NCBI RefSeq assembly: GCF_014873755.1
Contig: NZ_JADBEG010000001.1
Span: 4,900,501-4,964,500, forward strand
Direction: 5' to 3'
DNA from: Amycolatopsis lexingtonensis
GTDB lineage: Bacteria > Actinomycetota > Actinomycetes > Mycobacteriales > Pseudonocardiaceae
Length of the DNA stretch: 64,000 nucleotides
Program-made: the position numbers and the translations under genes
The notes under the pieces: model-generated
Databases searched by the model: none
The model's input: only the letters and a program-made list of their open reading frames with translations
What the model was told of the DNA's origin: nothing
In this document: positions 49,232 through 60,334 of the stretch, piece after piece
How the letters are laid out: every line of letters begins with the position of its first letter
How positions within the stretch are numbered: position 1 is the first letter of the stretch

Positions 49232-49693
49232 GTGACGAGGCTCGCTGAACATCTCAGCATCGGACAGGTGGCGGAACGCAGCGGGGTGCCGCACACGGCA
49301 TTGCGGTTCTACGAGGAGAAGGGGCTGATCAGCTCGGAGCGCTCCGCGGGCAACCAGCGGCGCTACCCGCGCTCGGTGCTGCGCCGGATCGCGTTCATCC
49401 GCGCCGCGCAACGGGTCGGGCTTTCCCTGGAGGACATCAGTTCCGCGCTGGCGACCCTGCCCGAGGACCACGCCCCGACGAAGGCGGACTGGGCGAGGCT
49501 GTCGCGCGACTGGCAGCAGGAGCTCGACGCGCGGATCGATGCGCTGCAACGCCTTCGAGACCGCCTGACCGGCTGCGTCGGCTGCGGCTGCCTTTCCCTG
49601 CGCAGCTGCGCGCTCTACAACAACGACGACGAGCTGGCCCGCTATGGCCCGGGCGCGAGCAAACTGCGTCCGGCGGTCGAGGGCGGCATTTAA
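49232..49693 (+). CDS. soxR: Redox-sensing activator SoxR
   Basis: 153-aa MerR-family regulator with the winged helix (IGQVAERSGVPHTALRFYEEKGLI), a coiled coil (about 85-113), and the [2Fe-2S] cysteines C115, C118, C120 and C126 in the C-x2-C-x-C-x5-C pattern. Oxidation of the cluster by redox-cycling compounds activates target promoters. In actinomycetes SoxR answers to secreted pigments or quinones. The only clear target in view is the divergent transketolase operon. Confidence 0.93.
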   Translation: MTRLAEHLSIGQVAERSGVPHTALRFYEEKGLISSERSAGNQRRYPRSVLRRIAFIRAAQRVGLSLEDISSALATLPEDHAPTKADWARLSRDWQQELDARIDALQRLRDRLTGCVGCGCLSLRSCALYNNDDELARYGPGASKLRPAVEGGI

Positions 49694-49725
49694 CCGCTTG
49701 CCCCCGGCGGGATCCTGGGGAGGAA

Positions 49726-50274
49726 ATGAACGAAAAGCACTTGATCCGCATCTCGAAACGGCTGGCCCGGCACCTGCGCCACGATCCCGCCGGCCTCGGC
49801 CTCACCCTCACCCCGGACGGCTGGGTGAACGTCGAAACCCTCCTCCGCGCCCTGCGCGCACACGGGTTCGCGGTCACCCGCGAACAGCTCGGCGAAGTCG
49901 TCGAGCAGAACAACAAGCGCCGCTTCGCGTTCGACGAAACGGGCACCCGCATCCGCGCGAGCCAGGGCCACAGCGTGGCGGTCGACCTGGGCCTGCCGGA
50001 CGCGGACCCGCCGGCCGTGCTGTACCACGGCACGGTGTCGAAGTTCCTCGACGCGATCTTCCACGAGGGCCTGCGCCCGATGAACCGCCACGCGGTCCAC
50101 CTTTCGGCCACGACGGACACGGCTCGCACCGTAGCGGCCCGCCGCGGAAAGCCGGTCGTCCTCCGGGCCGACGCGAAGGCGATGGCGGAGGCGGGCCACG
50201 TGTTCCAGGTGAGCGCGAACGGCGTCTGGCTCACCGCGACGGTCCCGCCGGACTACCTCACGCGCCTCGCCTGA
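49726..50274 (+). CDS. kptA: RNA 2'-phosphotransferase (KptA/Tpt1)
   Basis: 182-aa enzyme of the Tpt1/KptA family, which moves a 2'-phosphate from RNA to NAD to give ADP-ribose 1'',2''-cyclic phosphate. Seen: ISKRLARHLRHDP, QNNKRRFAFDETGTRIRASQGHS with the catalytic Lys/Arg/His set, LYHGTV and HAVHLSATTD. It has a good GGGGAGGAA site. In bacteria the tRNA-splicing role is absent, so the true substrate is unknown. Overlaps the convergent TetR by 17 bp. Confidence 0.92.
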   Translation: MNEKHLIRISKRLARHLRHDPAGLGLTLTPDGWVNVETLLRALRAHGFAVTREQLGEVVEQNNKRRFAFDETGTRIRASQGHSVAVDLGLPDADPPAVLYHGTVSKFLDAIFHEGLRPMNRHAVHLSATTDTARTVAARRGKPVVLRADAKAMAEAGHVFQVSANGVWLTATVPPDYLTRLA

Positions 50275-50860
50275 CCACCACGGGCACCGGAGTCCGGCGG
50301 CGCGGGCGCCCGAGCAGCCGCCGGCCCACGTCCAGCAGCTCCGTGCGCAACTCGTCGTCGCCCAGGCCGGCCAGGTCCGGGGAGCCGCCCGCCATCGCGA
50401 TGCCCGTCAGCGTGACCATCGCGTTGACGCGCGCCGTCGCGTCCGGGTCGGGACCGGCCAAAATGCCGAGGAGAGCTTGGCCGAACCCCTCCATCCCGCC
50501 GTGCGCCGACTTCTCGATCGCGCGGATGAGGCCCGGGTCGCTCGAAAACAGCGCCACCAGCGCGCGGTGGCGGATCACCAGGTCGATGAACCCCTCCAGC
50601 AGCAGGTCCACCTGCGCACCCCGCCGCTTCTGGGCGGCCGCGCGCAGCACCAGGTCGTCCAGGTCCCGCACGCCGGGCTCGGCGACCGCTTCGGTGATCT
50701 CCGCTTTCGTCTTGAAGTGGTAGTAGACGGCGGCCTTGGTGATCCCCAGCGCGTCGGCGATCATCTGCAGCGACGTGCCCTCGACACCGTGTTCGGTGAA
50801 CAAGCGCAGCGCGGTCTGCAGCAGTCGGGTCCGGGTGTCCTCGGCCGGGCCGGCGGTCAT
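50258..50860 (-). CDS. TetR-family repressor of the MMPL pump
   Basis: 200-aa regulator with helix-turn-helix at about 10-55 (TRLLQTALRLFTEHGVEGTSLQMIADALGITKAAVYYHFKTKAEIT). A GAGGAGGAAG site precedes ATG 50860. It is divergent from the MMPL transporter across a 206-bp region packed with repeated operator half-sites, one covering its own TTGCCG -35 (50913-50908, 17 bp from TACGCT at 50890-50885). It most likely represses both itself and the pump. Confidence 0.9.
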   Translation of the reverse strand: MTAGPAEDTRTRLLQTALRLFTEHGVEGTSLQMIADALGITKAAVYYHFKTKAEITEAVAEPGVRDLDDLVLRAAAQKRRGAQVDLLLEGFIDLVIRHRALVALFSSDPGLIRAIEKSAHGGMEGFGQALLGILAGPDPDATARVNAMVTLTGIAMAGGSPDLAGLGDDELRTELLDVGRRLLGRPRRRTPVPVVVRRGA

Positions 50861-50896
50861 TCTTCCTCCTCAGCGAGCCGTCGGAGCGTACGTCAC

Positions 50897-51006
50897 TCCC
50901 TGTCGATCGGCAAACTCACTTACTTGCCGATCGACAGGGACAAACCTTGCTGTTCGGCAAGTCACATACTTGCCGATCGGCTTGGACCCCCCCTTGCCGA
51001 TCGGCT
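50897..51006. promoter_or_regulatory. Operator array between tetR and MMPL
   Basis: A 17-bp perfect inverted repeat with a 10-bp spacer (50897-50940), a second dyad TCGGCAAGT-n5-ACTTGCCGA (50954-50976), and direct copies of TGCCGATCGGCT at 50971-50982 and 50995-51006, 24 bp apart. The shared half-site is CTTGCCGATCG. Candidate MMPL promoter: TGGACC (50983-50988), 17 bp, TAGCTT (51006-51011). Confidence 0.8.
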
Positions 51007-51066
51007 AGCTTGGAAAGGAACCTGATGGAGTGAACCGAGCCCGTCCGGGCGAAACGGAGCTGACTC

Positions 51067-53253
51067 GTGGCGACCTTCCTGTACCGGCTCGGCCGGTTGT
51101 CCTTCCGGCGGCGAGCGCTGGTCGCCGCCGTCTGGGCGGCCGTCCTCGTGGCGCTCGGGCTGGGTGCCCTGACGCTCTCGGGCCAGCTGTCGAACTCGGT
51201 GACGATCCCCGGCACCGAGTCGCAGCGGGCGATCGACCAGCTGACCGAGAAGTTCCCGCAGGCCAACGCCGGTGGCGCGACCGCTCGCGTGGTGATCGAG
51301 GCCCCGACCGGGACCACGGTGACCGACGCGAAGGGCAAGGCCGCCGTCGAGTCGCTGGTCACGCAGCTGAAGACGGCGCCGAAGGTCGCCGTCGTCGTGG
51401 ACCCGTTCCAGGCGCAGTCGATCTCACCCGATCAGCGCGTCGCGCTCGCCCAGGTCAGTTACGGAGCGAAGGCGTACGAGCTGACCGAAGAGGACCGCCA
51501 GGCACTGCAAGCCCCCGCGGACGCGGCCCGGGCCGCCGGGTTCACCGTCGAGTTCGGCGGCGACGCCGTGCAGGGCATCCCCGAGACCGGCGCCACCGAA
51601 GGCCTGGGTGTCGCGGTCGCCGCCGTCGTGCTGATCATCACCTTCGGCTCGCTGGTCGCGGCCGGCATCCCGCTGCTCACCGCGCTGATCGGCGTCGGCA
51701 CCGGGATGGGCGGCATCTTCCTCGCTTCGGGCTTCCTCGAGCTGAACTCGAACACGCCGATCCTCGCGCTGATGATCGGCTTGGCCGTCGGCATCGACTA
51801 CGCGCTGTTCATCGTTTCGCGCTACCGGCACGAGCTGCACCTCGGCCGCGACCCCGAAGAAGCCGCCGGACGCGCAGTCGGCACCGCCGGCTCGGCCGTC
51901 GTGTTCGCCGGGCTCACCGTCATCATCGCGCTGGCCGGCCTGACCGTCGTCGGCATCCCGTTCCTCGGCCAGATGGGCGTCGCCGCCGCGGTGACCGTCG
52001 CGGTCGCCGTGCTCATCGCGCTGACGCTGCTGCCCGCGGTGCTCGGGTTCGCCGGCGCCCGCGTCGCCGGCAGCCGCATCCGGCTGCGCCGCAAGCCGGT
52101 CGAACCGACGCACGGCGAGCGCTGGGCGCGGTTCGTGGCGCGGCACCGGATCCCGGTGCTGCTCGTCGCGCTGGCCGGCATGGCCGTCGTCGCGCTGCCC
52201 GCACTGGGCATGCAGCTCGGCCTGCCCAACGACAGCACCGCCGCACCGGAATCGACGCAGAAGAAGGCCTACGACATCGCGAGCCGCAGCTTCGGCGAAG
52301 GCTCCAACGGCCCGCTGCTGGTCGTCGTCGACACCGGCGCGAGCACCAACCGCCAGGCCGCGCTCAGCCAGGCCGCGGCGGACATCCAGAAGCTGCCCGA
52401 CGTCGCCGCCGTGACGCCGCCGCGCGTCAACCAGACCGGGGACACCGCGCTGCTGACGGTGATCCCGAAGAGCGGCCCGAGCAGCACGCAGACCGAAGAT
52501 CTGGTGGCCGCGATCCGCACCGAGTCGGGCGTCCTGGAGAACGCGACCGGCGCCAAGCTCGCCGTCACCGGCCAGACCGCGGCGAACATCGACGTCTCGG
52601 AGAAGCTGTCGGACGCGATGCTGCCGTACCTGGCGCTGATCGTCGGGCTGGCGTTCGTGCTGCTGATGCTGGTGTTCCGCTCGGTCGTGGTGCCGCTGAA
52701 GGCGACGATCGGCTTCCTCGGCTCGGTCGCGGCGACGTTCGGCGCGGTGGTCGCGGTGTTCCAGTGGGGCTGGCTGACGGACCTGCTCGGTGTCGAGTCG
52801 ACCGGGCCGATCATGAGCATGCTGCCGATCCTGCTGATCGGTGTCCTGTTCGGGCTCGCGATGGACTACCAGGTGTTCCTGGTGACGCGGATGCGCGAGG
52901 AGCACGTCCACGGCGCGGAGCCGCAGGAGGCCATGGTCACCGGCTTCCGCCACGGCGCGCGCGTGGTCGTCGCGGCGGCGCTGATCATGATCAGCGTGTT
53001 CGCCGGCTTCATCCTGGCCGAATCGTCGCTGATCCAGTCGATCGGCTTCGCGCTGGCGTTCGGCGTGCTGGTGGACGCGTTCGTGGTCCGGATGACGCTG
53101 GTGCCGGCCGTGATGTCGCTGCTCGGCCGCGGCGCGTGGTGGCTGCCGAAGTGGCTCGACCGCATCCTGCCGGACGTCGACGTCGAGGGCGAGAAGCTCA
53201 CGAAGCACCTGGACGAGCCGGAAGAGCGCGAACTGGTCGGCGCGAGCCGCTGA
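51067..53253 (+). CDS. MMPL/RND-family transporter
   Basis: 728-aa membrane transporter with 12 predicted helices in two repeats: one helix, an extracellular loop, then five helices each (residues about 15-340 and 360-715). The proton-relay Asp-Tyr pairs appear in GIDYALFIVSRYRHEL and GLAMDYQVFLVTRMREEH. It may export lipids or toxic compounds in the manner of MmpL proteins. Controlled by the divergent TetR. The C-terminus is charged (EEREL). A perfect palindrome starts within its stop codon. Confidence 0.93.
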   Translation: MATFLYRLGRLSFRRRALVAAVWAAVLVALGLGALTLSGQLSNSVTIPGTESQRAIDQLTEKFPQANAGGATARVVIEAPTGTTVTDAKGKAAVESLVTQLKTAPKVAVVVDPFQAQSISPDQRVALAQVSYGAKAYELTEEDRQALQAPADAARAAGFTVEFGGDAVQGIPETGATEGLGVAVAAVVLIITFGSLVAAGIPLLTALIGVGTGMGGIFLASGFLELNSNTPILALMIGLAVGIDYALFIVSRYRHELHLGRDPEEAAGRAVGTAGSAVVFAGLTVIIALAGLTVVGIPFLGQMGVAAAVTVAVAVLIALTLLPAVLGFAGARVAGSRIRLRRKPVEPTHGERWARFVARHRIPVLLVALAGMAVVALPALGMQLGLPNDSTAAPESTQKKAYDIASRSFGEGSNGPLLVVVDTGASTNRQAALSQAAADIQKLPDVAAVTPPRVNQTGDTALLTVIPKSGPSSTQTEDLVAAIRTESGVLENATGAKLAVTGQTAANIDVSEKLSDAMLPYLALIVGLAFVLLMLVFRSVVVPLKATIGFLGSVAATFGAVVAVFQWGWLTDLLGVESTGPIMSMLPILLIGVLFGLAMDYQVFLVTRMREEHVHGAEPQEAMVTGFRHGARVVVAAALIMISVFAGFILAESSLIQSIGFALAFGVLVDAFVVRMTLVPAVMSLLGRGAWWLPKWLDRILPDVDVEGEKLTKHLDEPEERELVGASR

Positions 53254-53297
53254 GCCTGGTTGTCCACAACCCCGCGGGGTTGTGGACAACCAGGCTC
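53252..53297 (+). terminator. 46-bp perfect palindrome with two DnaA-box-like sites
   Basis: Two 23-nt arms (53252-53274 and 53275-53297) are exact reverse complements with no spacer. Each arm contains TTGTCCACA (53260-53268 and, on the other strand, 53289-53281), the actinobacterial DnaA box. The first base pair lies in the MMPL stop codon, so the main role is probably termination. Confidence 0.7.
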
Positions 53298-53364
53298 CGG
53301 CCGCGGGAGTTGTCGGCCGCCGCCGATAGACTGGACGTGGGACGCCCCCCAGGGAGGGCGGGGG

Positions 53365-53519
53365 CTAGCTGGAGAGCCAGAAGATCGCGCCGCCGATGGC
53401 CAGCAGGGCCGCGACGCCCAGGACGACGGCCATGACCTTGGCCGTCTTCCACGTCGAATAGACCCCGCCCACCAGGAAGCCGCCGAGGGCGAGCAGCAGG
53501 ACGCCGATGACACTGTTGC

Positions 53520-53523
<4 letters not shown>
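53365..53523 (-). CDS. Small two-helix membrane protein after hisB (52 aa)
   Basis: 52-aa protein whose GTG start overlaps the hisB stop by 4 nt (GTGA). [19 protein letters not shown] and [19 protein letters not shown] are two membrane helices joined by a TWKTAK turn. Its translation is coupled to the his operon, and it is the last gene before the palindromic terminator region. Function unknown; similar small proteins stand beside hisB in related genera as far as I recall. Confidence 0.7.
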
Positions 53524-56538
<3,015 letters not shown>

Positions 56539-56545
56539 GCCCTCC

Positions 56546-56551
56546 AGGGTA
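56546..56551 (-). promoter_or_regulatory. -10 element of hisDCB operon, leaderless
   Basis: TACCCT on the minus strand, 7 nt before ATG 56538. Confidence 0.45.
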
Positions 56552-56622
56552 CGAGGTCACACTGGAGCACTCGTCGGCGATACTCCCCGGTGACGGCGGA
56601 TCCCAGCATGCAGGAGGCAGCG

Positions 56623-57417
56623 GTGGCGCGAATCGCGTTGTGCCAGGTCAACTCGGGTGACGAGCCGGAGGCGAATCTGAAGCTCGTTCGCGCCGGCGTG
56701 GAAGCCGCGGTGGCGGGCGGCGCGCGGATCGTCGTGTTCCCCGAAGCGACGATGGCGCGCTTCGGCCGTCCGCTGGAGCCGGTCGCGGAGCCGCTCGACG
56801 GGCCGTGGGCCTCGGCGGTCGCCGCCGTCGCCGCCGAGTACGACGTCGTGGTCGTCGCCGGGATGTTCACCCCCGCGGACGGTGGCCGGGTCCGCAACAC
56901 GCTGCTGATCACCGGCGGCGGGCACCACCGCGGCTACGACAAGATCCACCTCTACGACGCGTTCGGGTTCGCCGAGTCCGACACGGTGGCGCCCGGTTCG
57001 GCGGTGACCACCTTCGAGCTCGACGGTGTCGTGTACGGCGTCGCGACCTGCTACGACCTGCGGTTCCCGGAGCTGTTCCGCGCGCTGGCCGACGACGGCG
57101 CCGACGTCGTGCTGCTGCCGGCGTCGTGGGGCGCCGGCGAGGGCAAGCGCGACCAGTGGGAGGTCCTGGTGCGGGCGCGGGCCCTGGATTCGGGCTGCTG
57201 GGTGCTGAGCTGCGGCCAGGCCGACCCCGCGGCGACGGGCCTCACGGTCAACCCGAAGGCGCCGACGGGGATCGGGTACTCGCTGGTCGCGGACGGTTTC
57301 GGCCGAGTCGTCGCCCAAGCCGGCGCCGCGCCCGAGACGCTGCTGGTGGACGTCGATCCGGCCGTGTCGGCCAAGGCCCGCACCGCCACGGGAGCCCTGG
57401 CCAACCGCCGCCTTTAG
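56623..57417 (+). CDS. Carbon-nitrogen hydrolase (nitrilase superfamily)
   Basis: 264-aa hydrolase with the Glu-Lys-Cys triad: Glu41 in VFPEATMAR, Lys107 in GYDKIHLYDAF and Cys143 in ATCYDLRFPELF. The pattern is close to the YafV/Nit1-like amidases (omega-amidase or deaminated-glutathione amidase). GTG 56623 is decided by GGAGG 5 nt upstream; an ATG at 56608 is poorer. Convergent 4-nt overlap with the response regulator gene. Confidence 0.88.
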   Translation: MARIALCQVNSGDEPEANLKLVRAGVEAAVAGGARIVVFPEATMARFGRPLEPVAEPLDGPWASAVAAVAAEYDVVVVAGMFTPADGGRVRNTLLITGGGHHRGYDKIHLYDAFGFAESDTVAPGSAVTTFELDGVVYGVATCYDLRFPELFRALADDGADVVLLPASWGAGEGKRDQWEVLVRARALDSGCWVLSCGQADPAATGLTVNPKAPTGIGYSLVADGFGRVVAQAGAAPETLLVDVDPAVSAKARTATGALANRRL

Positions 57418-58073
57418 CGGAGCAGTCCTTCGCGGATGGCGACCCGGACGAAGCCCGCGCGCCGCCGTTCGCCGGTCTTGTCGCGGATGCGGTCCAGGTA
57501 GGACCGGACCGTCCGGACGCTGATGTTCAGGATCTCGGCGACGTCGACGTCGCGCTCCCCGGCCGCCACCAGCCGGAGCACCTGCTTTTCCCGTTCCGAC
57601 AGCACGATCTTCGGCCCGGCGTGCCGCTCTTCGCTGTCCTGGATGATCATCCCCGCCAGCGTCGGCGACACGTACGCGTTGTCGTCGGCGATGGTGCGGA
57701 TCGCGCGCAGCAGCTCGTCGCCGTCGACGTCCTTGGACAGGAAGCCCTTCGCGCCCGCCTGCATCGCGCCGAGCACCTCCGGCTGTTCCGCGTGCGCGGA
57801 CACCACCAGCACCTTGTGCCCCATCTGCCCCACTTCCAGGACCGCGGCCGCGTCCTGGACCCCGCGCAGCTTGAGGTCGAGGACCACGACGCTGCCCGCC
57901 GGCTGGTCCTGGACCGCGAACCGGGCCACCGAATCGGCGACCGCGCCGAGCTCGATGTCCGGCGCCTCGGTGAGCACGCGGGTCAGCGCGTACCGGTAGA
58001 GCGGGTGGTCCTCGATCACGCCCACGTGGATCCGCCGCGGCGACGGGGCCGGGGACTCCTCCTGCTCGCTCAT
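57414..58073 (-). CDS. NarL/LuxR-type response regulator (second of tandem pair)
   Basis: 219-aa regulator: receiver domain (acidic pair in VIEDHPLYR, phospho-acceptor Asp66 in VVLDLKL, Lys in FLSKDVDGDEL) and a C-terminal LuxR helix-turn-helix (LSEREKQVLRLVAAGERDVDVAEILNISVRTVRSYLDRIRDKTGERRR). It is highly similar to the next upstream regulator, so the pair arose by duplication. ATGA overlap with it. No histidine kinase is in the window. Probably regulates the linked type VII secretion genes. Confidence 0.9.
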   Translation of the reverse strand: MSEQEESPAPSPRRIHVGVIEDHPLYRYALTRVLTEAPDIELGAVADSVARFAVQDQPAGSVVVLDLKLRGVQDAAAVLEVGQMGHKVLVVSAHAEQPEVLGAMQAGAKGFLSKDVDGDELLRAIRTIADDNAYVSPTLAGMIIQDSEERHAGPKIVLSEREKQVLRLVAAGERDVDVAEILNISVRTVRSYLDRIRDKTGERRRAGFVRVAIREGLLR

Positions 58074-58777
58074 TTGCGGCCGCCGCGCCGGGGGCCCGCG
58101 CCGCCTATCAGGCCACGCCGGATGGCCTCCTTGACCAGCCCCGGCCGCCGCCGTTCGCCCGTCTTGTCGCGGATCCGGTCGAGGTAGCCCCGCACGGTCC
58201 GGACGCCGATGCCGAGGATCAGGGCGATGTCGACGTCCCGCTCCCCCGCCGCCACCAGCCGCAGCACCTGCTCTTCGCGCGGCGACAGCTCGGCGTCCGC
58301 CGAGACGGCCGGCCGGTCCGCGTTGTCCTTCATGATCATCCCGGCGACGACGGCCGAGACGTACGCGCCGCCGCCCGCCACCGTCTTGATCGCGATCAGC
58401 AGCTCGTCGGCGTCGACGTCCTTCGACAGGAAGCCACGCGCCCCCGCCGCGATCGCGCCCAGCACCACTTCCGGCTCCGCCTGCGCGGAAACCACGAGCA
58501 CGTGGTGCCCCAGTTCGCACACCTCCAGCACCGCCGCGGCGCCCGCCACGCCGGGGAGCCCGAGGTCGAGCAGGACCACGCTGCCCGGCGGCTGCCGGTG
58601 CACGTGGAACCGCGCCACCGAATCGACCACCGCGCCGAGCTCGACGAAGTCGGCCTCGGCCAGTACGCGCTCGACGGAGACGCGGTACAGCGGATGGTCT
58701 TCGATGACCGCGACGCGGACCCGCCCCTGGTCCACTTCGCCGGCCGAACGCTCTTCTGTCATCTGCACGACTTTCAC
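58070..58777 (-). CDS. NarL/LuxR-type response regulator (first of tandem pair)
   Basis: 235-aa paralogue of the preceding entry, with Asp71 in VVLLDLGLPG, Lys in FLSKDVDADEL and the LuxR domain (LSPREEQVLRLVAAGERDVDIALILGIGVRTVRGYLDRIRDKTGERRR). GTG 58777 overlaps the eccB stop by 4 nt and has GGTGG upstream, so I prefer it over ATG 58762. It is thus co-translated with eccB, an unusual arrangement. Confidence 0.88.
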   Translation of the reverse strand: MKVVQMTEERSAGEVDQGRVRVAVIEDHPLYRVSVERVLAEADFVELGAVVDSVARFHVHRQPPGSVVLLDLGLPGVAGAAAVLEVCELGHHVLVVSAQAEPEVVLGAIAAGARGFLSKDVDADELLIAIKTVAGGGAYVSAVVAGMIMKDNADRPAVSADAELSPREEQVLRLVAAGERDVDIALILGIGVRTVRGYLDRIRDKTGERRRPGLVKEAIRRGLIGGAGPRRGGRK

Positions 58778-60195
58778 CCCGTTCCACCCGACGGAGCCGG
58801 CCGCCCGGCCGTGGCCGGGTCCAGCGCGGGGCCCGTCGGCACCAATGCCAGCAAACTACCTGCGACCGGCGGCTTGGCCACTCCTCCGTAGCCGAGCGAG
58901 GACAGCGCCTGCGCGCTCACCACCGGGTACTTCCGGCCCGTATCGGTCACCAGGTAGGTGGTGGCCGAGCCGGCTTCGACGACGACGGCTCCCCCCGACG
59001 GAGGCACGAACACCTCGTCCGCCACCCTTGCTTCGGTCCGGGTGGCGACCTGGATGGCTTTGGCACCAGGGGAAAGCGGGAATTCGGCCGAAACGAGCAA
59101 CCGGTTGCCCTGAACGCACAAGGCGACCGAACCGCCGGTGATCGGCGCCTTGCCGGGAATGCGGTCGGGGTAGGCCGCCGGGTCGGCGCCACCGGCGCGG
59201 GGCGCGGCGACCTTGGCCACCGCGGCGACGTCGGCCGCGCGGACCTCCACCGGCGCGGGCGGCCCGGGATAGGCGGCGGCGTTGGCTCCCGTCGTCACCA
59301 GGAGGCTCGCTTCGGTCTGCCCGACCGGCTCGAGACCGTCACGGCGGACCAGGTAGTACGAAGTCGCGGCGCCGGGCGCGGCCATCGCGTCCACGACGGC
59401 GAGGACCTCCCCGACGCGGGTTTCGCGCCCGCCCACCGCGGGCCCGCGGTCGCCGGCGCCCTCGACCGGCAGCGCGGCGAGGTCGCGGCCGGCCGGGACG
59501 GTGTCGATCCAGCGCGAGGACACCGCGATCGTCGGGTAGCTGTCGAACTGCAGCGCGGTCGCGGCCTCGTCGCTCAGCTTGTAGCGCCGCCCGCCGGCGA
59601 GGAGGAACCGGTCCCCCTGCGGCAGCCGGACGATCACGCCCTGGTCGCGCGGCAGTTCGACGCCGGACGCGGGCGGGGCGAGCAGGACGGCGGTGCGCGG
59701 TTCTTCCGACGCGGGCGCGTCCTGGGTGGTGCGGCTGCAGCTCGTCCACGCGGCGCTCACGAGTGCACCGGTCGCGGGCAGCGAGTCGGGCGCGCCCGGG
59801 ATGCCGATCTGGGTGCCGCGGCCCGCCTTGCCGAGATTCTCCGGCGAGACGCTGACGGTCGCTTCGCCGTTGCCGCCGGCCAGCAGCCGCGCGGACGCGT
59901 AGTTGAGCACCGGGTGCAGCACGCCGTCGGCGCCGAGGATGAACCGCGCGCCGGTGCCCTCCTCGACGATCACCTTGCCGCCGGCGAGCCAGTCCTTGCC
60001 GCCCGAGGGGTTCAGCAGGCCGATGATCCCGAAGACGGCGGTGACGAGCAGCGCGGCCACGAGACCCAGCACGGTGGCCAGCACGAGCCGGCGGCTGGGC
60101 GAGACGGGGTGGTTGGCGTCGGCGGCGACGAGCGCGGAAACGAGCCTGCGGCGGAGGAACTGGTACGCCTGGATCTGGTCCCGCTGCGTCCACAC
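58774..60195 (-). CDS. eccB: Type VII secretion protein EccB
   Basis: 473-aa core component of the ESX membrane complex. Short cytoplasmic N-terminus with the family signature WTQRDQIQAYQFLRRRLVSALVAAD, one helix (about 37-60) and a long periplasmic domain with repeated beta units (GGRRYKLSDEAATALQF, VVSAQALSSLGYGG). GTG 60195 gives VWTQRDQ, the usual start. An upstream TAGCAT hexamer (60242-60237) could supply a short leader. The stop overlaps the first response regulator gene. Confidence 0.93.
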   Translation of the reverse strand: MWTQRDQIQAYQFLRRRLVSALVAADANHPVSPSRRLVLATVLGLVAALLVTAVFGIIGLLNPSGGKDWLAGGKVIVEEGTGARFILGADGVLHPVLNYASARLLAGGNGEATVSVSPENLGKAGRGTQIGIPGAPDSLPATGALVSAAWTSCSRTTQDAPASEEPRTAVLLAPPASGVELPRDQGVIVRLPQGDRFLLAGGRRYKLSDEAATALQFDSYPTIAVSSRWIDTVPAGRDLAALPVEGAGDRGPAVGGRETRVGEVLAVVDAMAAPGAATSYYLVRRDGLEPVGQTEASLLVTTGANAAAYPGPPAPVEVRAADVAAVAKVAAPRAGGADPAAYPDRIPGKAPITGGSVALCVQGNRLLVSAEFPLSPGAKAIQVATRTEARVADEVFVPPSGGAVVVEAGSATTYLVTDTGRKYPVVSAQALSSLGYGGVAKPPVAGSLLALVPTGPALDPATAGRPAPSGGTG

Positions 60196-60334
60196 GCTGC
60201 TGTGCCCCCGGTGTGCGTCGTCCCTCCGAGTGACCGATGCTAAGCACCCGCCCGCGGGGCGACGAGGGTAATTTTTACGCCCACGCGGCATCTGGGGAGG
60301 CAGTAGCGTCGGGTTCCCGGGGAAAGGGGAGCCC

